Assembly (NCBI GenBank): GCA_017541205.1
Contig: JAFXZO010000103.1
Location: 1-56,500, forward strand
Reading direction: 5' to 3'
DNA from: Clostridia bacterium
GTDB taxonomy: Bacteria; Bacillota; Clostridia; Christensenellales; Aristaeellaceae
DNA length: 56,500 bases
Shown here: in pieces, positions 41,581-50,596 of the stretch
How positions within the stretch are numbered: the stretch's first letter is position 1
Layout of the letters: each line of letters opens with the position of its first letter
Position numbers and translations under genes: made by a program
The notes under the pieces: generated by a model
Databases searched by the model: none
Told to the model about the DNA's origin: nothing
Seen by the model: the letters and a program-made list of their open reading frames with translations, nothing else

Positions 41581-41603
41581 CGCCGCTCATCCGCGGCGAT
41601 GAG
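41581..41603 (-). promoter_or_regulatory. Dyad/hairpin in the leader of the sugar-binding-protein mRNA
   Basis: Two competing inverted repeats overlap here: CGCCGC/GCGGCG (41581-41586, 41593-41598) and CTCATC/GATGAG (41586-41591, 41598-41603). It could be a LacI-type operator or a leader hairpin. Confidence 0.4.
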
Positions 41604-41672
41604 GAGCATAGTCAGCGCCCGGGCCCAACGCGCTTCCAATACAAAAACGTTTTCCTTTTTCCTATCAGGTAT

Positions 41673-41701
41673 AGTCTACCGCTTTCCCCTGCGCTTGTCA
41701 A
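41673..41701 (-). promoter_or_regulatory. Promoter of the sugar ABC operon
   Basis: Reverse strand: TTGACA (41701-41696), 17-bp spacer, TAGACT (41678-41673); leader of about 110 bases. Confidence 0.7.
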
Positions 41702-41735
41702 GGAAAAAAACCTCCCAGTTCCGGCTGGATCCGGA

Positions 41736-42404
41736 TCATCCGTTTTCTTCTCCCGGCCATAACAGCACGGCCAGGACGATGTACCGAAAGAAGCCCGCGA
41801 TTTCCGGCCCCATGCTCAACCAATCGAGCGGAGACAGCAATTCTTCCGCCAGGGAAAGCAGCGCCGTCAACACGGTCAAATACGCCGCGGGCTTTCGCCA
41901 GTCCCGTTCCTCGCGTTTGCGTTCCATCACGTCTGCGCCTTGCTTGAGCGCCAGGCGCAGAAAAATGTAAAATACGCCTGTCACGCCCGTGAGCGCCGTG
42001 GAAAGAAGCATCCTGAGCGGATCGCCCGCATAGTCCCGCGTCCACTCCTCCAGCATGCCTTCGGGCAAGCTGTTTTTGGCAGATGCGGCCGCGATCATCA
42101 GCACCGTCAGCCCGAAAAAAACCGTCAGCATCACGACTGCCATCCCCATGCTGTAAACGGACAGATGCCGCATGGTCCTGCTTTCCTTTTTTAGGTACAG
42201 CCGCACGGTCTCCGCCGTCACGAACCCTTCGATCATCGTATACACGAGAAAGGAAAGGGGAGGAGCGCCCGAGATCGCCCGCACGCCGAACGCCGCGGCG
42301 AATTGGCAGACCGTCAGCGCGACGAACAGCAGCATCCGTTTGCTGCCCAGCCGTTCCCTGACCGCCTGCGCTCCCACCGCGCGCATGCCCGATTTCTTCG
42401 TCAT
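41736..42404 (-). CDS. Membrane protein of unknown function
   Basis: A 222-residue protein with about five helices (near 25-40, 47-60, 83-105, 130-150, 170-215) and basic loops. I recognise no family. It starts 16 bases after galT, so is probably co-transcribed with it. GGAGAC precedes the ATG. Confidence 0.65.
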   Translation of the reverse strand: MTKKSGMRAVGAQAVRERLGSKRMLLFVALTVCQFAAAFGVRAISGAPPLSFLVYTMIEGFVTAETVRLYLKKESRTMRHLSVYSMGMAVVMLTVFFGLTVLMIAAASAKNSLPEGMLEEWTRDYAGDPLRMLLSTALTGVTGVFYIFLRLALKQGADVMERKREERDWRKPAAYLTVLTALLSLAEELLSPLDWLSMGPEIAGFFRYIVLAVLLWPGEENG

Positions 42405-42420
42405 TTTCTGTCTCCGTCCG

Positions 42421-43884
42421 TCAGAATACCGTATCCAGGAAGCGTTTGAGGGCCGCCTGGCCTTCCTCGTCCTGTTTATACACCCCCGCGTCGCACAGCA
42501 CCTGGTAGCACGCTTCGGCCACGGCGGCGTGCAGCGCTTCTTCCGCCTGCGCCTGCGTCATGGCGCGGCCCCGTTTTCGCGCGATTTCCTGCGCCCACGC
42601 GGTGTGGCTGCTCCCCTTTGGGATTTCGCCCGTCCCCATCAGATAAGGCTCCAGCTCACTGAGCTCCGTTTTCAGGCGGCCCGGCAGGATGAACAGGCCC
42701 ATCACCTCGATCAGGCCGATGTTTTCTTTTTTGATATGATGCAGCGGCGCGTGCGGGTGAAAAATGCCCAGGGGATGTTCCTCGCTGGTGCGGTTGTTCC
42801 GCAGCACGATATGCATCTGATATCGCCCGTCGGAAAGCTTTCGCACCGTCGGCGTCACCGTGTTGTGCGGCGCGTCGGTCTTCGCCAGGATCCCCTGCTT
42901 CTCATCGCTGTACTGCCGCCAGGCTTCCATGACGCGCATGGCAATGTCCTTGAGCTGCTCCTGCTCTTTGCCGATAAACCTTAAGCATGTCATCGGCCAA
43001 TCCACCACCCCGGCCTCCACCGGGCAGTCGAACCGCCATTTTACAGGGGCCTTGTCCATGGGGAATACATGCCCACCGCCCTGGTAATGGTCGTGGGCGA
43101 GGATCGAGCCGCCGACGATCGGCAGATCGGCGTTCGCGCCGAGGAAGTAATGCGGGAACCTGTCCACGAACGCAAACAGCCGGTCAAAGCTTTTCCTGGT
43201 CAGCTTCATGGGCCGGTGCACGCTGTCCAGCACGATGCAGTGCTCATTGTAATAGAGGTACGGCGAATATTGGAAATACCATTCCTCGCCCGCCAGATTC
43301 AGCGGCACCATCCGGTGATTTTGCCGGGCCGGATACCCCGCGCGGCCGGCGTAGCCCGGGTTTTCCTTGCACAGCATGCACAGGGGGTAGCCCGTCTTGG
43401 GCGCGCTCCTTGCCGCGGCAATGTCCCGCGGGTCTTTTTCCGGCTTGCTCAAATTGATCGTGATTTCCAGTTCGCCCGCGGGCGACGAGGCGGTATAGCG
43501 CATATTCTGCGCGATGCGCTTGACCCGGATGTAATCCACATCCCGACACAGGTGATAGAACCAATCGGTGGCCGCCTTCGAGCCTGATTGCTCCATGATG
43601 CTGTAAAACGTCTTTCTGATGATCGCGGGGTGCGGCGTAAACGCGCCTGCCAGCCGTGCGATCAGGCGGTCCTTTTCATCGTTGGTGTCCGGGATCACCC
43701 CCCGGCGCGCCGCCCAATCGGAAAGCTCCGCCAGGCAGTCCGGGATATCGCCGCCCTTTAGCTCGCCCTCCGCCGGCGCGTCCTGTCTGAGCGCGTCCAG
43801 CAGCAGGTTTTCCGTATACGCCCGGTCCTCGGGCATTGTCAGTTGTTTTTCTTCCAGCAAATTCAGCAGCCGATCCAGCAGCAT
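42421..43884 (-). CDS. galT: UDP-glucose-hexose-1-phosphate uridylyltransferase, class II GalT
   Basis: A 487-residue enzyme of the Bacillota-type GalT: PLCMLCKENPGYAGR, NHRMVPL, YYNEHCIVLDSVHRPMK (split: YNEHCIVLD, HRPMK) and GGSILAHDHYQGGGH, where the histidines near the end are the active-site ones. It moves UMP between glucose-1-phosphate and galactose-1-phosphate in the Leloir pathway. galK and galE are not in the window. It starts 6 bases after the TraB gene. Confidence 0.93.
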   Translation of the reverse strand: MLLDRLLNLLEEKQLTMPEDRAYTENLLLDALRQDAPAEGELKGGDIPDCLAELSDWAARRGVIPDTNDEKDRLIARLAGAFTPHPAIIRKTFYSIMEQSGSKAATDWFYHLCRDVDYIRVKRIAQNMRYTASSPAGELEITINLSKPEKDPRDIAAARSAPKTGYPLCMLCKENPGYAGRAGYPARQNHRMVPLNLAGEEWYFQYSPYLYYNEHCIVLDSVHRPMKLTRKSFDRLFAFVDRFPHYFLGANADLPIVGGSILAHDHYQGGGHVFPMDKAPVKWRFDCPVEAGVVDWPMTCLRFIGKEQEQLKDIAMRVMEAWRQYSDEKQGILAKTDAPHNTVTPTVRKLSDGRYQMHIVLRNNRTSEEHPLGIFHPHAPLHHIKKENIGLIEVMGLFILPGRLKTELSELEPYLMGTGEIPKGSSHTAWAQEIARKRGRAMTQAQAEEALHAAVAEACYQVLCDAGVYKQDEEGQAALKRFLDTVF

Positions 43885-43890
43885 CCCGCA

Positions 43891-44787
43891 TTACCTCCCA
43901 ATTTCTTCCACCGTGTATCCCGCGCGCGCCAGCCGCGCCGCCAGGCCGTCCTGCCCCACGATATGGAACGCGCCGATGGCGATCATGGCCACCGTGCCGT
44001 TCCGCAGATATTCCTTCGCCTGTTCCTCAAAGCCTTCGTTGCGGGAATAGATCAGCGTATCGTTGTATTCGTCGTATGCCCCTTCGTCCCCGCCCGCTGC
44101 TTCCCCCATGCTGAGCATTGCTTCCATCAGCTTCTGATCGCCCGCCTGCCAGATACGCGCCAGCCACTGCACGGACTCCGCCGCGGACGCCGGATCGGAG
44201 AGGATTTCCCGGATCTGCCCGTCCAGCACTTCGTCCGGCAGCGCAAGCAGCGTCTCCATCTGCGCTTCCAGGCTTTCCGTCTCTTCGATCTTTTTATTGG
44301 CCTTCTTTGCCTTGGCGAGCAATTGCATATCCACGCCCCAATCGCTGCTCAGCCCCGCCAGGCTGTAGGCATATTCCTCCGCCAGCGAATACCAGGCGAC
44401 CGGACGCATGCGCTTGAGCAGGACCTCCGGGTATCCGAGCTTTTCGATGCCCAGCTGATAGGTTTCTGCCGAAAGATGGTTCGCGGCATCGTCGTTCAGG
44501 CCGTATACCAGGGAAACGGAGTATTTGATGAGCTCCACAAAATTGCCCGTCACGTTCTGAATGTCCACCTCCACCGCCAGCACGTCCGCCTCCTCAAAGG
44601 CTTTTTCCACCGCGTCGCTCCAGGGGTACATATCCTCCCTGCCGACGTGAATGGTGCCCAGCAGATAGATCCTGTGCCCCTCCGCGTCGGTCACCCGGTA
44701 GATAAGCGGCGTGCTTTCCGCGCATGCGGGGCAGCATGCCGAAAGCAGCATGATCGCAAGCAGGGCCGCGGTCCAGATCCTTTTCAT
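43891..44787 (-). CDS. TraB/GumN-family secreted protein
   Basis: A 298-residue protein starting MKRIWTAA (ATG 44787, GGAGAG before it; a TTG at 44808 is less likely). Signal peptide about 1-23 with LLSACCPACA, where LLSAC is a plausible lipobox. YLLGTIHVGREDMYPW and the C-terminal VAMIAIGAFHIVGQDGL are the two GxxH halves of the TraB/GumN (TIKI-like) fold, a putative metalloprotease family. Substrate unknown. Confidence 0.85.
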   Translation of the reverse strand: MKRIWTAALLAIMLLSACCPACAESTPLIYRVTDAEGHRIYLLGTIHVGREDMYPWSDAVEKAFEEADVLAVEVDIQNVTGNFVELIKYSVSLVYGLNDDAANHLSAETYQLGIEKLGYPEVLLKRMRPVAWYSLAEEYAYSLAGLSSDWGVDMQLLAKAKKANKKIEETESLEAQMETLLALPDEVLDGQIREILSDPASAAESVQWLARIWQAGDQKLMEAMLSMGEAAGGDEGAYDEYNDTLIYSRNEGFEEQAKEYLRNGTVAMIAIGAFHIVGQDGLAARLARAGYTVEEIGR

Positions 44788-44813
44788 TTCGTCTCTCTCC
44801 TTATTCAAAACAG

Positions 44814-45677
44814 TCAGTCGTCCAGGCCCAGCGCCCGGGCCGTTTCCCCCGGCACTTCATTTCTTCTGCATTTCAGGCAAAGGATTCCGAGCGCGAGCAC
44901 GAACGGGATCAGCCTGAACGCCTCCTGCGGCGCCGCAGGCCAGTATTCCACGGCCATCAGCGCTCCCGTCTGCAAAGCTGCCATCATCAGCGCGTACAGT
45001 AGGATACGCCACGGCTTCCCCTGCCCGCAGATCATCGCGGCCGCCGCCAGGAACCCCATGCCGCCCACGCCCTGCTTGAGTGTCCATCCGCCGCCCAGGG
45101 CAATGAGCGCGGCCACCCCGGCTGCGCCTCCCAGAAATCCGCCCAGCAGCGCGCCGCGCCATCGGGTCCATTGGATGCGCACGCCCGCGTTTTCCGCCGC
45201 GTTCCTCTCCTCGCCGCACAGCCGCAGCCTGAGCCCGAACCTCGTATGGTACATGAGCAGCCACGTCAGCGGCGCGGCCGCCAGCGCGAGCGGCAGGAAC
45301 ACCGAAACCGCTTCCCCGTTCAGCGTCCATTCAAACGTTTTTCTGTTGTAGCTGACGCCGCCCAGGAGCCGCGCCAGGATCATGGCCAGCGCCGCCGCCA
45401 GGAAGGTCAGCGCGATCCCGCCGATCACCGGATCGCCCTTCAGGTGGATCTGAAGCAGCGCAAGCAGCGCGGAAAACACCATGCCCGCCGCGCCCGCGAT
45501 CAACAGCGCCGCCCACCAGGAAATGCCGGAAGAAACGAGGCCCGCCAGGCCGCCGAGCAGCATGATCCCTTCCAGCGCGAAGCCCGCCGCCAGGCCGCCG
45601 CGGGCAAAGAACGCGGCCCCCAGCGAAGAAAGCAGCAGCGCGAAAACGCACAAAACAAAGGTTCCGCCAAGGGTCAT
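44814..45677 (-). CDS. NupQ-like ABC permease, second (degenerate) cassette
   Basis: A 287-residue permease; ATG 45677 overlaps the stop of the previous permease (ATGA). About eight helices. LEGIMLLGGLAG, IGGIALTFLAAALA and YHTRFGLRLRLCGEERNAAENAG match the second permease of BMP/nucleoside transporters. It is shorter than the 343-residue copy at 48309-49340. Substrate unknown. Confidence 0.85.
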   Translation of the reverse strand: MTLGGTFVLCVFALLLSSLGAAFFARGGLAAGFALEGIMLLGGLAGLVSSGISWWAALLIAGAAGMVFSALLALLQIHLKGDPVIGGIALTFLAAALAMILARLLGGVSYNRKTFEWTLNGEAVSVFLPLALAAAPLTWLLMYHTRFGLRLRLCGEERNAAENAGVRIQWTRWRGALLGGFLGGAAGVAALIALGGGWTLKQGVGGMGFLAAAAMICGQGKPWRILLYALMMAALQTGALMAVEYWPAAPQEAFRLIPFVLALGILCLKCRRNEVPGETARALGLDD

Positions 45678-46702
45678 ACGCTTCTTCCCCCTTTGTCTTT
45701 TTTCGCGTGCGTCAGCATGCCCGCCGCGCTCAGATACAGGATCTGCGCGACGATCCATTCGCCCACTTCCGGTGAAAACACCGCCGTGTCCAGGCTGTTC
45801 GCCCCGTTCGCCAAGTGCGCTGTCAGCCCGGCGGCCAAAACCGTGCCGATGGGATTCCCGTTGGCCAGCATGCCCGCCGCAAGGCCCTGCGCGCCCAGGC
45901 CGGACAGGGCCAGCTTGATCCCCGGCGCTTGTGTCAAAAGCCCCTGGCAATAGCCCAATCCGCCCGCGATCCCGGAAAGCGCCGCTGAAATCGTCAGCGT
46001 CAGCACCGTGATTTTTCCGGTATCCATGCCCGCGTAACGCGCGATGCGCTCGCTTTCGCCCCGGGTGCCGTGCGCCCAGCCGGCGGCGGTCAGCGCCATC
46101 CCCAGCCACAAAAGCAGCGCGGCAGCGGCAGGCAGCAGCGCCGCGGGCAGCTCGATGCCGGGAAAATCTGCTTTTGAGGCCGAAAAGCACTGCATCGCCG
46201 CGCCGACGGCATAAATGCCGATCCAGGCCATCATCGCCGTGGACAATCCCTCATGCACCCGGAAGCGATTTTTCATCCACCCCGCCACAGCGCCCATCCA
46301 GCAGCCTGCGGCAGCGGAAACCAGCAGGCACGCATACCAGGGCAGCGCAAAAAACGTAAAGCACGCCGCGCAGGCCGCGGCGCCCAGCGCGTACTGCCCC
46401 GCGCCGCCCAACTGGTACAGCCCGGCGCGCCAGGAAAACGCGACGCCGATCGCAAGCAGCGCAGCCGGCGCCGCCTTCGCCGCTTCCGTCAAAAAGCCGC
46501 TTGATCCGCCGCGCAGCATCGGCATGAGTCCGCCTTCAAACGCCGCCGTTAAGGCCGGTACGATGCCTGAAGCCTGCCCCTCCGCCGGATGGAAATATGC
46601 GATCAGCGTCATTTCCACGTAGCCCAGCGCTAAACCGAGCGCAAGGCGGAGGATGGCGGAGAGCAGCGCGCGAAGAAAGCGCTGGAAGCGTTTACTCCTC
46701 AT
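45674..46702 (-). CDS. NupP-like ABC permease, second (degenerate) cassette
   Basis: A 342-residue permease with GLYQLGGAGQYALGA, RFRVHEGLSTAMMAWI and ERIARYAGMDTGK, the pattern of the first permease of nucleoside transporters (compare NIGAPGQYLAGT and NINEVLACIMTNWI in the intact copy). In the intact copy NEVLACIM is the conserved helix; here HEGLSTAMM, so this is diverged. GGAGGAGGA site; overlaps the ATPase gene by 11 bases. Confidence 0.85.
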   Translation of the reverse strand: MRSKRFQRFLRALLSAILRLALGLALGYVEMTLIAYFHPAEGQASGIVPALTAAFEGGLMPMLRGGSSGFLTEAAKAAPAALLAIGVAFSWRAGLYQLGGAGQYALGAAACAACFTFFALPWYACLLVSAAAGCWMGAVAGWMKNRFRVHEGLSTAMMAWIGIYAVGAAMQCFSASKADFPGIELPAALLPAAAALLLWLGMALTAAGWAHGTRGESERIARYAGMDTGKITVLTLTISAALSGIAGGLGYCQGLLTQAPGIKLALSGLGAQGLAAGMLANGNPIGTVLAAGLTAHLANGANSLDTAVFSPEVGEWIVAQILYLSAAGMLTHAKKDKGGRSV

Positions 46703-48221
46703 CGTATTCCTCCTCCCCGCCCTGCCGCCGTCCCTGGGACGCGTACATGCCGATCTCCTGCGCCGTGGTCAAATGCGGGTCAAATACTCCGACGATCTCG
46801 CCCCGATGCATCACCAGCAGCCGGTCCGCCAGCGCGAGCGCTTCCTCGATATCTTCCGTCAGCAGCAGCACGGCCTGCCGTCCGCTGCGCACCGAAAGCA
46901 GCATGCTCCAGATCCGCCGCTTTTCCCACGCGTTCATGTCCCTGACCGGGTTGAGGGCGATCAGCACATCCGGATTCCGGCTGATTTCCCTTGCCAGAGC
47001 AGCCTTTTGCTTTTCTTCCGTTTTCAGCTCTTCCGTCGCGGCGTTCAGGCTTTCCCCGAGGCCCGTGTTCATTTTTTCCAGGATGATCGCCGCGCCGCGC
47101 CGGATATAGGAAAACCGGAGCATTCCGCCCTCCTGCACCGTCGTGTCGCGGTATGAGCGCAGCGCCATATTGCCCGCCAGCGTCGTATCCTCGGACAGGC
47201 CGTACTGCATTTGGGCTCCGGGCGCAAAGCCGATCCCCGCCTGGATCCTCTCCCGGGCAGTCGCGCGGGTCAAATCCCCGCCCTTCAGGCGCACCCTGCC
47301 TTCCTCGCAGGGGATCAACCCGGCCAGGGCAAACGCCAGCGCGCTTTTGCCGCTTCCCTTCAGCCCGCAGATCACCGTGATTTCGCCCGAGCGTGCCTCA
47401 AACGACACGCGGCTGATCGGGCCCATCCCGCTTTGCGGCGCTTTCGCTTTCAGGTCGCGCACCTCCAGCACCACGCTGCCCGGGGCGATTTCCCTTTTTT
47501 CTGTTTTGGCAGGCTTCGGCCCGCCGTACATGCTTTCTTCCAGCCCTTTGATCCCCTTTTCCTTGGGGTTCGCCACATCCTTGCACGTGCCGCGCCTGAG
47601 CACCGCGCATTGATCCGCCAGCATCGCGATTTCGGGAAAGCGCGTAAACAAAAGGATCGTTCTGCCCTGCTTCGCGATCTGCCGCCAGGTTTTTTCCATG
47701 CTTTTCATTTCCAGCGGCGTCAGGCTGAACGACGGCTCCTCGATCAGGATCACGTCCGCCTGGCCCAGGATCTCCCGCAGCATTTCCCCGCGGAACCGCT
47801 CCCCAAGCGTCATTTCCTTCGCGGGCACGTCCATTTCCACGTCGAGCGCATATTCTTCGCACGCTTTTTCCGCTTTTTCCCGCACGCGTCTTTTGCTTCC
47901 GCCCATGCCGGGCAGCAGCGTCAGATGCTCCAATACCGTGTGTTCATCCGCCAAATCGCCTTCGCGCGCGATCCATCCAAGCCCGGCCCTTCTTGCCGCG
48001 GAGGGATGGCGCACGCGCACTTCCCCGCCGTTCAGGTATACCGCGCCCTGCTCCATGGGGAGTCGCCCGATCAGCGCGTTAAACAAAGCGGAGCCGCCGC
48101 CGTCCGCGTCGCCCAGCACAGCGAACAATTCGCCTTTAGCCGCCCGCAGCGTCAGGTTCTGCGCCGCGCCGTTTCTGTCCGCCGCGCTCAGATGTTCGAT
48201 TTCCAGGGCGAATTCGCTCAC
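46692..48221 (-). CDS. NupO-like double ABC ATPase with altered nucleotide sites
   Basis: A 509-residue protein, GTG start, GGAGG 11 bases upstream. It aligns end to end with the intact NupO-like ATPase at 50593-52146. In the first domain Walker A is GDADGGGSA (lysine lost), the signature is MTLGERFR, the aspartate of Walker B is glutamate (VILIEEP), and the switch histidine is arginine (LLFTRF). In the second domain Walker A is GLKGSGKSA, with lysine, where the intact copy has GIDGNGQTE; its signature is ELKTEEKQK rather than MSGGNQQK. The frame is intact, so it is not simply decaying. No binding protein accompanies this cassette. Confidence 0.85.
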   Translation of the reverse strand: MSEFALEIEHLSAADRNGAAQNLTLRAAKGELFAVLGDADGGGSALFNALIGRLPMEQGAVYLNGGEVRVRHPSAARRAGLGWIAREGDLADEHTVLEHLTLLPGMGGSKRRVREKAEKACEEYALDVEMDVPAKEMTLGERFRGEMLREILGQADVILIEEPSFSLTPLEMKSMEKTWRQIAKQGRTILLFTRFPEIAMLADQCAVLRRGTCKDVANPKEKGIKGLEESMYGGPKPAKTEKREIAPGSVVLEVRDLKAKAPQSGMGPISRVSFEARSGEITVICGLKGSGKSALAFALAGLIPCEEGRVRLKGGDLTRATARERIQAGIGFAPGAQMQYGLSEDTTLAGNMALRSYRDTTVQEGGMLRFSYIRRGAAIILEKMNTGLGESLNAATEELKTEEKQKAALAREISRNPDVLIALNPVRDMNAWEKRRIWSMLLSVRSGRQAVLLLTEDIEEALALADRLLVMHRGEIVGVFDPHLTTAQEIGMYASQGRRQGGEEEYDEE

Positions 48222-48253
48222 GGTTTTCAGTCCTCCGTTTTGAAAATGAAGTC

Positions 48254-48292
48254 AAAAAAGCGCGGGGCCGGGGAACAAGTCCAGCCCCGCGC
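48254..48292 (-). terminator. Terminator after nupQ, before the degenerate cassette
   Basis: Perfect 9-bp GC stem (48260-48268 with 48284-48292), 15-base loop, followed on the reverse strand by T6 (48259-48254). The next gene starts about 33 bases on and has no visible promoter of its own. Confidence 0.85.
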
Positions 48293-48308
48293 GATGTTCA
48301 GCCGGGGA

Positions 48309-49340
48309 TCAGCGTTTGCCGGGATCGTAGGGGATGCCCTCGGCCTTGGGCGCGCGCGAGCTCTTGGATGTGAACGCCAGCACCACCAGGGTGATCACAT
48401 AGGGCATCATGCGGTAGATGTTGGTGTTGATGTTCAGGTTCTTGAGCAGATACACGCCGTCGCCGTTTATGTCCAGCGTGGAATACGATGCGGCGATGCA
48501 TTTGAACAGTCCGAACAGCATGGCCGCGCCGCAGATGTTCCCCGGCTTCCAGTTGCCGAAGATCATAACGGCCAGCGCCAGGAAGCCGAAGCCCGCCACG
48601 TCGCCGTTGGCCGAACAGTTGGCCGTCGTCAGCACGTACACGAAGCCGCCCATGCCGGCCAGAGCGCCGGAAAGCACGGTGCCCGCGTAGCGCATCCCGA
48701 TCACGTTGATGCCCAGGGAGGCGGACGCCTGCGGATTTTCACCGCAGGAGCGAAGCCGCATGCCGAACCTCGTCTTGTAAAGAATGATGGACATCACGAT
48801 GAACACCAGGATGCAGATGTACGTCGCCACGTACACCTTGTCCACGAACGTTGAGCCCAGGAAGTTCATTTCCTCCTTGCGTCCGTAGCCGAACATGGAT
48901 TTTTTCAGCATGAACCAGCTGGCCGCGTCGTCCTTGTACATATTCAGGGTGTTCTGGTTGGCGAGGATACGGATGAAGAACAGCACCACCGCCGGCGCCA
49001 GCAGGTTTAGCGCCGTGCCGCCGATGGTCTGGTCGGCTTTCAGGTTGATGGCGGCGAACGCCAGGAGCAGGCTGAAAACCGCGCCCATCATGGCCGCAAA
49101 CAGCATCGCCAGGGCGCAAAAGCCCTGCAGCGTTAGATAGTTCTTCGCGTCATACGCCGCCTGGAACCAGCCCCATTCCTGCACCGTGCGCACGAACAGC
49201 ACGCCCATGAACGCGCCGAAGATCATGATGCCCTCCAGCGCCAGGTTGATGATACCGCTGCGCTCGGCGTATACGCCTGCCAGGGCCACCACCATCAGCG
49301 GAACCGCGTAAATCAAAGTTTGACGAATCAGAAACGGCAT
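48309..49340 (-). CDS. nupQ: Nucleoside ABC permease, NupQ/YufQ type
   Basis: A 343-residue permease with about nine helices: YAERSGIINLALEGIMIFGAF (core GIINLALEGIM), DQTIGGTALNLLAP, KTRFGMRLRSCGENPQASASLG and GFGFLALAVMIFGNW. These are typical of the second permease of BMP-type guanosine/nucleoside importers. Last gene of the intact operon, starts at the stop of nupP. Confidence 0.9.
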   Translation of the reverse strand: MPFLIRQTLIYAVPLMVVALAGVYAERSGIINLALEGIMIFGAFMGVLFVRTVQEWGWFQAAYDAKNYLTLQGFCALAMLFAAMMGAVFSLLLAFAAINLKADQTIGGTALNLLAPAVVLFFIRILANQNTLNMYKDDAASWFMLKKSMFGYGRKEEMNFLGSTFVDKVYVATYICILVFIVMSIILYKTRFGMRLRSCGENPQASASLGINVIGMRYAGTVLSGALAGMGGFVYVLTTANCSANGDVAGFGFLALAVMIFGNWKPGNICGAAMLFGLFKCIAASYSTLDINGDGVYLLKNLNINTNIYRMMPYVITLVVLAFTSKSSRAPKAEGIPYDPGKR

Positions 49341-50596
49341 TATTTCTCCACCGCCTTTCCCTTGCGCAGCTTGCCGATCCAGGTCTTGATCACCAGCATG
49401 AACGCCGACAGATACACGATCACGGCGATGATCACGTTGGTGATGTATTCGTTGTAGGCCGTCAGTTCCGTCAGCTTCTGCCCGCAGATCTGCAGCATGG
49501 ACATGAAGGTGGCCGAGAAGATCACGCCCACCGGGTTGTTGATGGCAAGCAAGGCCACGGGGATGCCGTTAAAGCCTTCTGCCGGCAGGGATTGATAGGT
49601 ATTCCAGAAAAATTCCGTATTGCCGGAGAGGTAGTAGAGCGCGCCGCCCGCCGCGGAGAGAGCGCCCGCCAGGGCCATGGTCAGCACGATGTTCCGCTTG
49701 TCGCGGATACCGGCGTAGCGCGCGGCGTACCGGTTCGCGCCGCAGGCCTTGAGCTGATAGCCCAGCGTCGTCTTGGACAGCAGGATATAGATCACCACCG
49801 CGATCACGATCGCGACCAGGATGCCCGCGTTTACCTGACTGCCGGTAAACAGGGAATCCAGCCCCAGCTTCGCCGTCGCGACGCCGCCGCGGGTGGAGAG
49901 CACCTGCGCGCCCTCGGGAATATTCGTGCCCGCCACGGTGCGCACGCCGTCCACGATCACGTCGTTGATGACGGTAGAGGTCTTATAGATATAGCCGCTC
50001 TTGGTGCCTTCCAGCACGTTTTTCAGCGAGCTTGAATCAAAGATCCATGTGACCGCGTTCGCCGCGATCCAGTTGGTCATGATGCAGGCGAGCACTTCGT
50101 TGATGTTCAGATAGGCTTTCAGCATCCCGGGGATGGAGCCCCACAGCGCGCCCGCCATCATGCCGGTCAGCAAAGCCATGATCCAGACCAGCCATGCGGG
50201 CACGGCGCTCGTGGGCACGGACAGCGCCACGAACAGGCTGGCCGCGGTGCCCGCCAGGTACTGCCCCGGCGCGCCGATATTGAACAGGCCCGCCTTGTTG
50301 CCAAGGGCAACGGAAAGGCCGGTCATGATGAGCGGCACGGCGCGGAACAGCATGTTGCCAAAGGATGCGGGGTTGAATCCAAAGGAAAGGTTGCCCACGG
50401 TGTCGCGTCCGGTCGCAAACAGGCCGCCCACCACCAGCCGGATGCCTTCCCATGCGCCGCTGATGCCCAGGGAGGGGTTCGTCAGGCCCACGATCAGAAT
50501 GACCACGCTGCCCGCCAGCATACCGATCAGGATAGCGACCAGTGACGCCAGCACGGACCGCGTGCCGGCCTTGTCCAAAAACGACTCTTTCTTCAT
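49340..50596 (-). CDS. nupP: Nucleoside ABC permease, NupP/YufP type
   Basis: A 418-residue permease. NKAGLFNIGAPGQYLAGT, AYLNINEVLACIMTNWI and KACGANRYAARYAGI are family marks. A loop of about 80 residues (about 205-260) is an external insertion as in other NupP proteins. It overlaps nupO by 4 bases (ATGA). Confidence 0.9.
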   Translation of the reverse strand: MKKESFLDKAGTRSVLASLVAILIGMLAGSVVILIVGLTNPSLGISGAWEGIRLVVGGLFATGRDTVGNLSFGFNPASFGNMLFRAVPLIMTGLSVALGNKAGLFNIGAPGQYLAGTAASLFVALSVPTSAVPAWLVWIMALLTGMMAGALWGSIPGMLKAYLNINEVLACIMTNWIAANAVTWIFDSSSLKNVLEGTKSGYIYKTSTVINDVIVDGVRTVAGTNIPEGAQVLSTRGGVATAKLGLDSLFTGSQVNAGILVAIVIAVVIYILLSKTTLGYQLKACGANRYAARYAGIRDKRNIVLTMALAGALSAAGGALYYLSGNTEFFWNTYQSLPAEGFNGIPVALLAINNPVGVIFSATFMSMLQICGQKLTELTAYNEYITNVIIAVIVYLSAFMLVIKTWIGKLRKGKAVEK

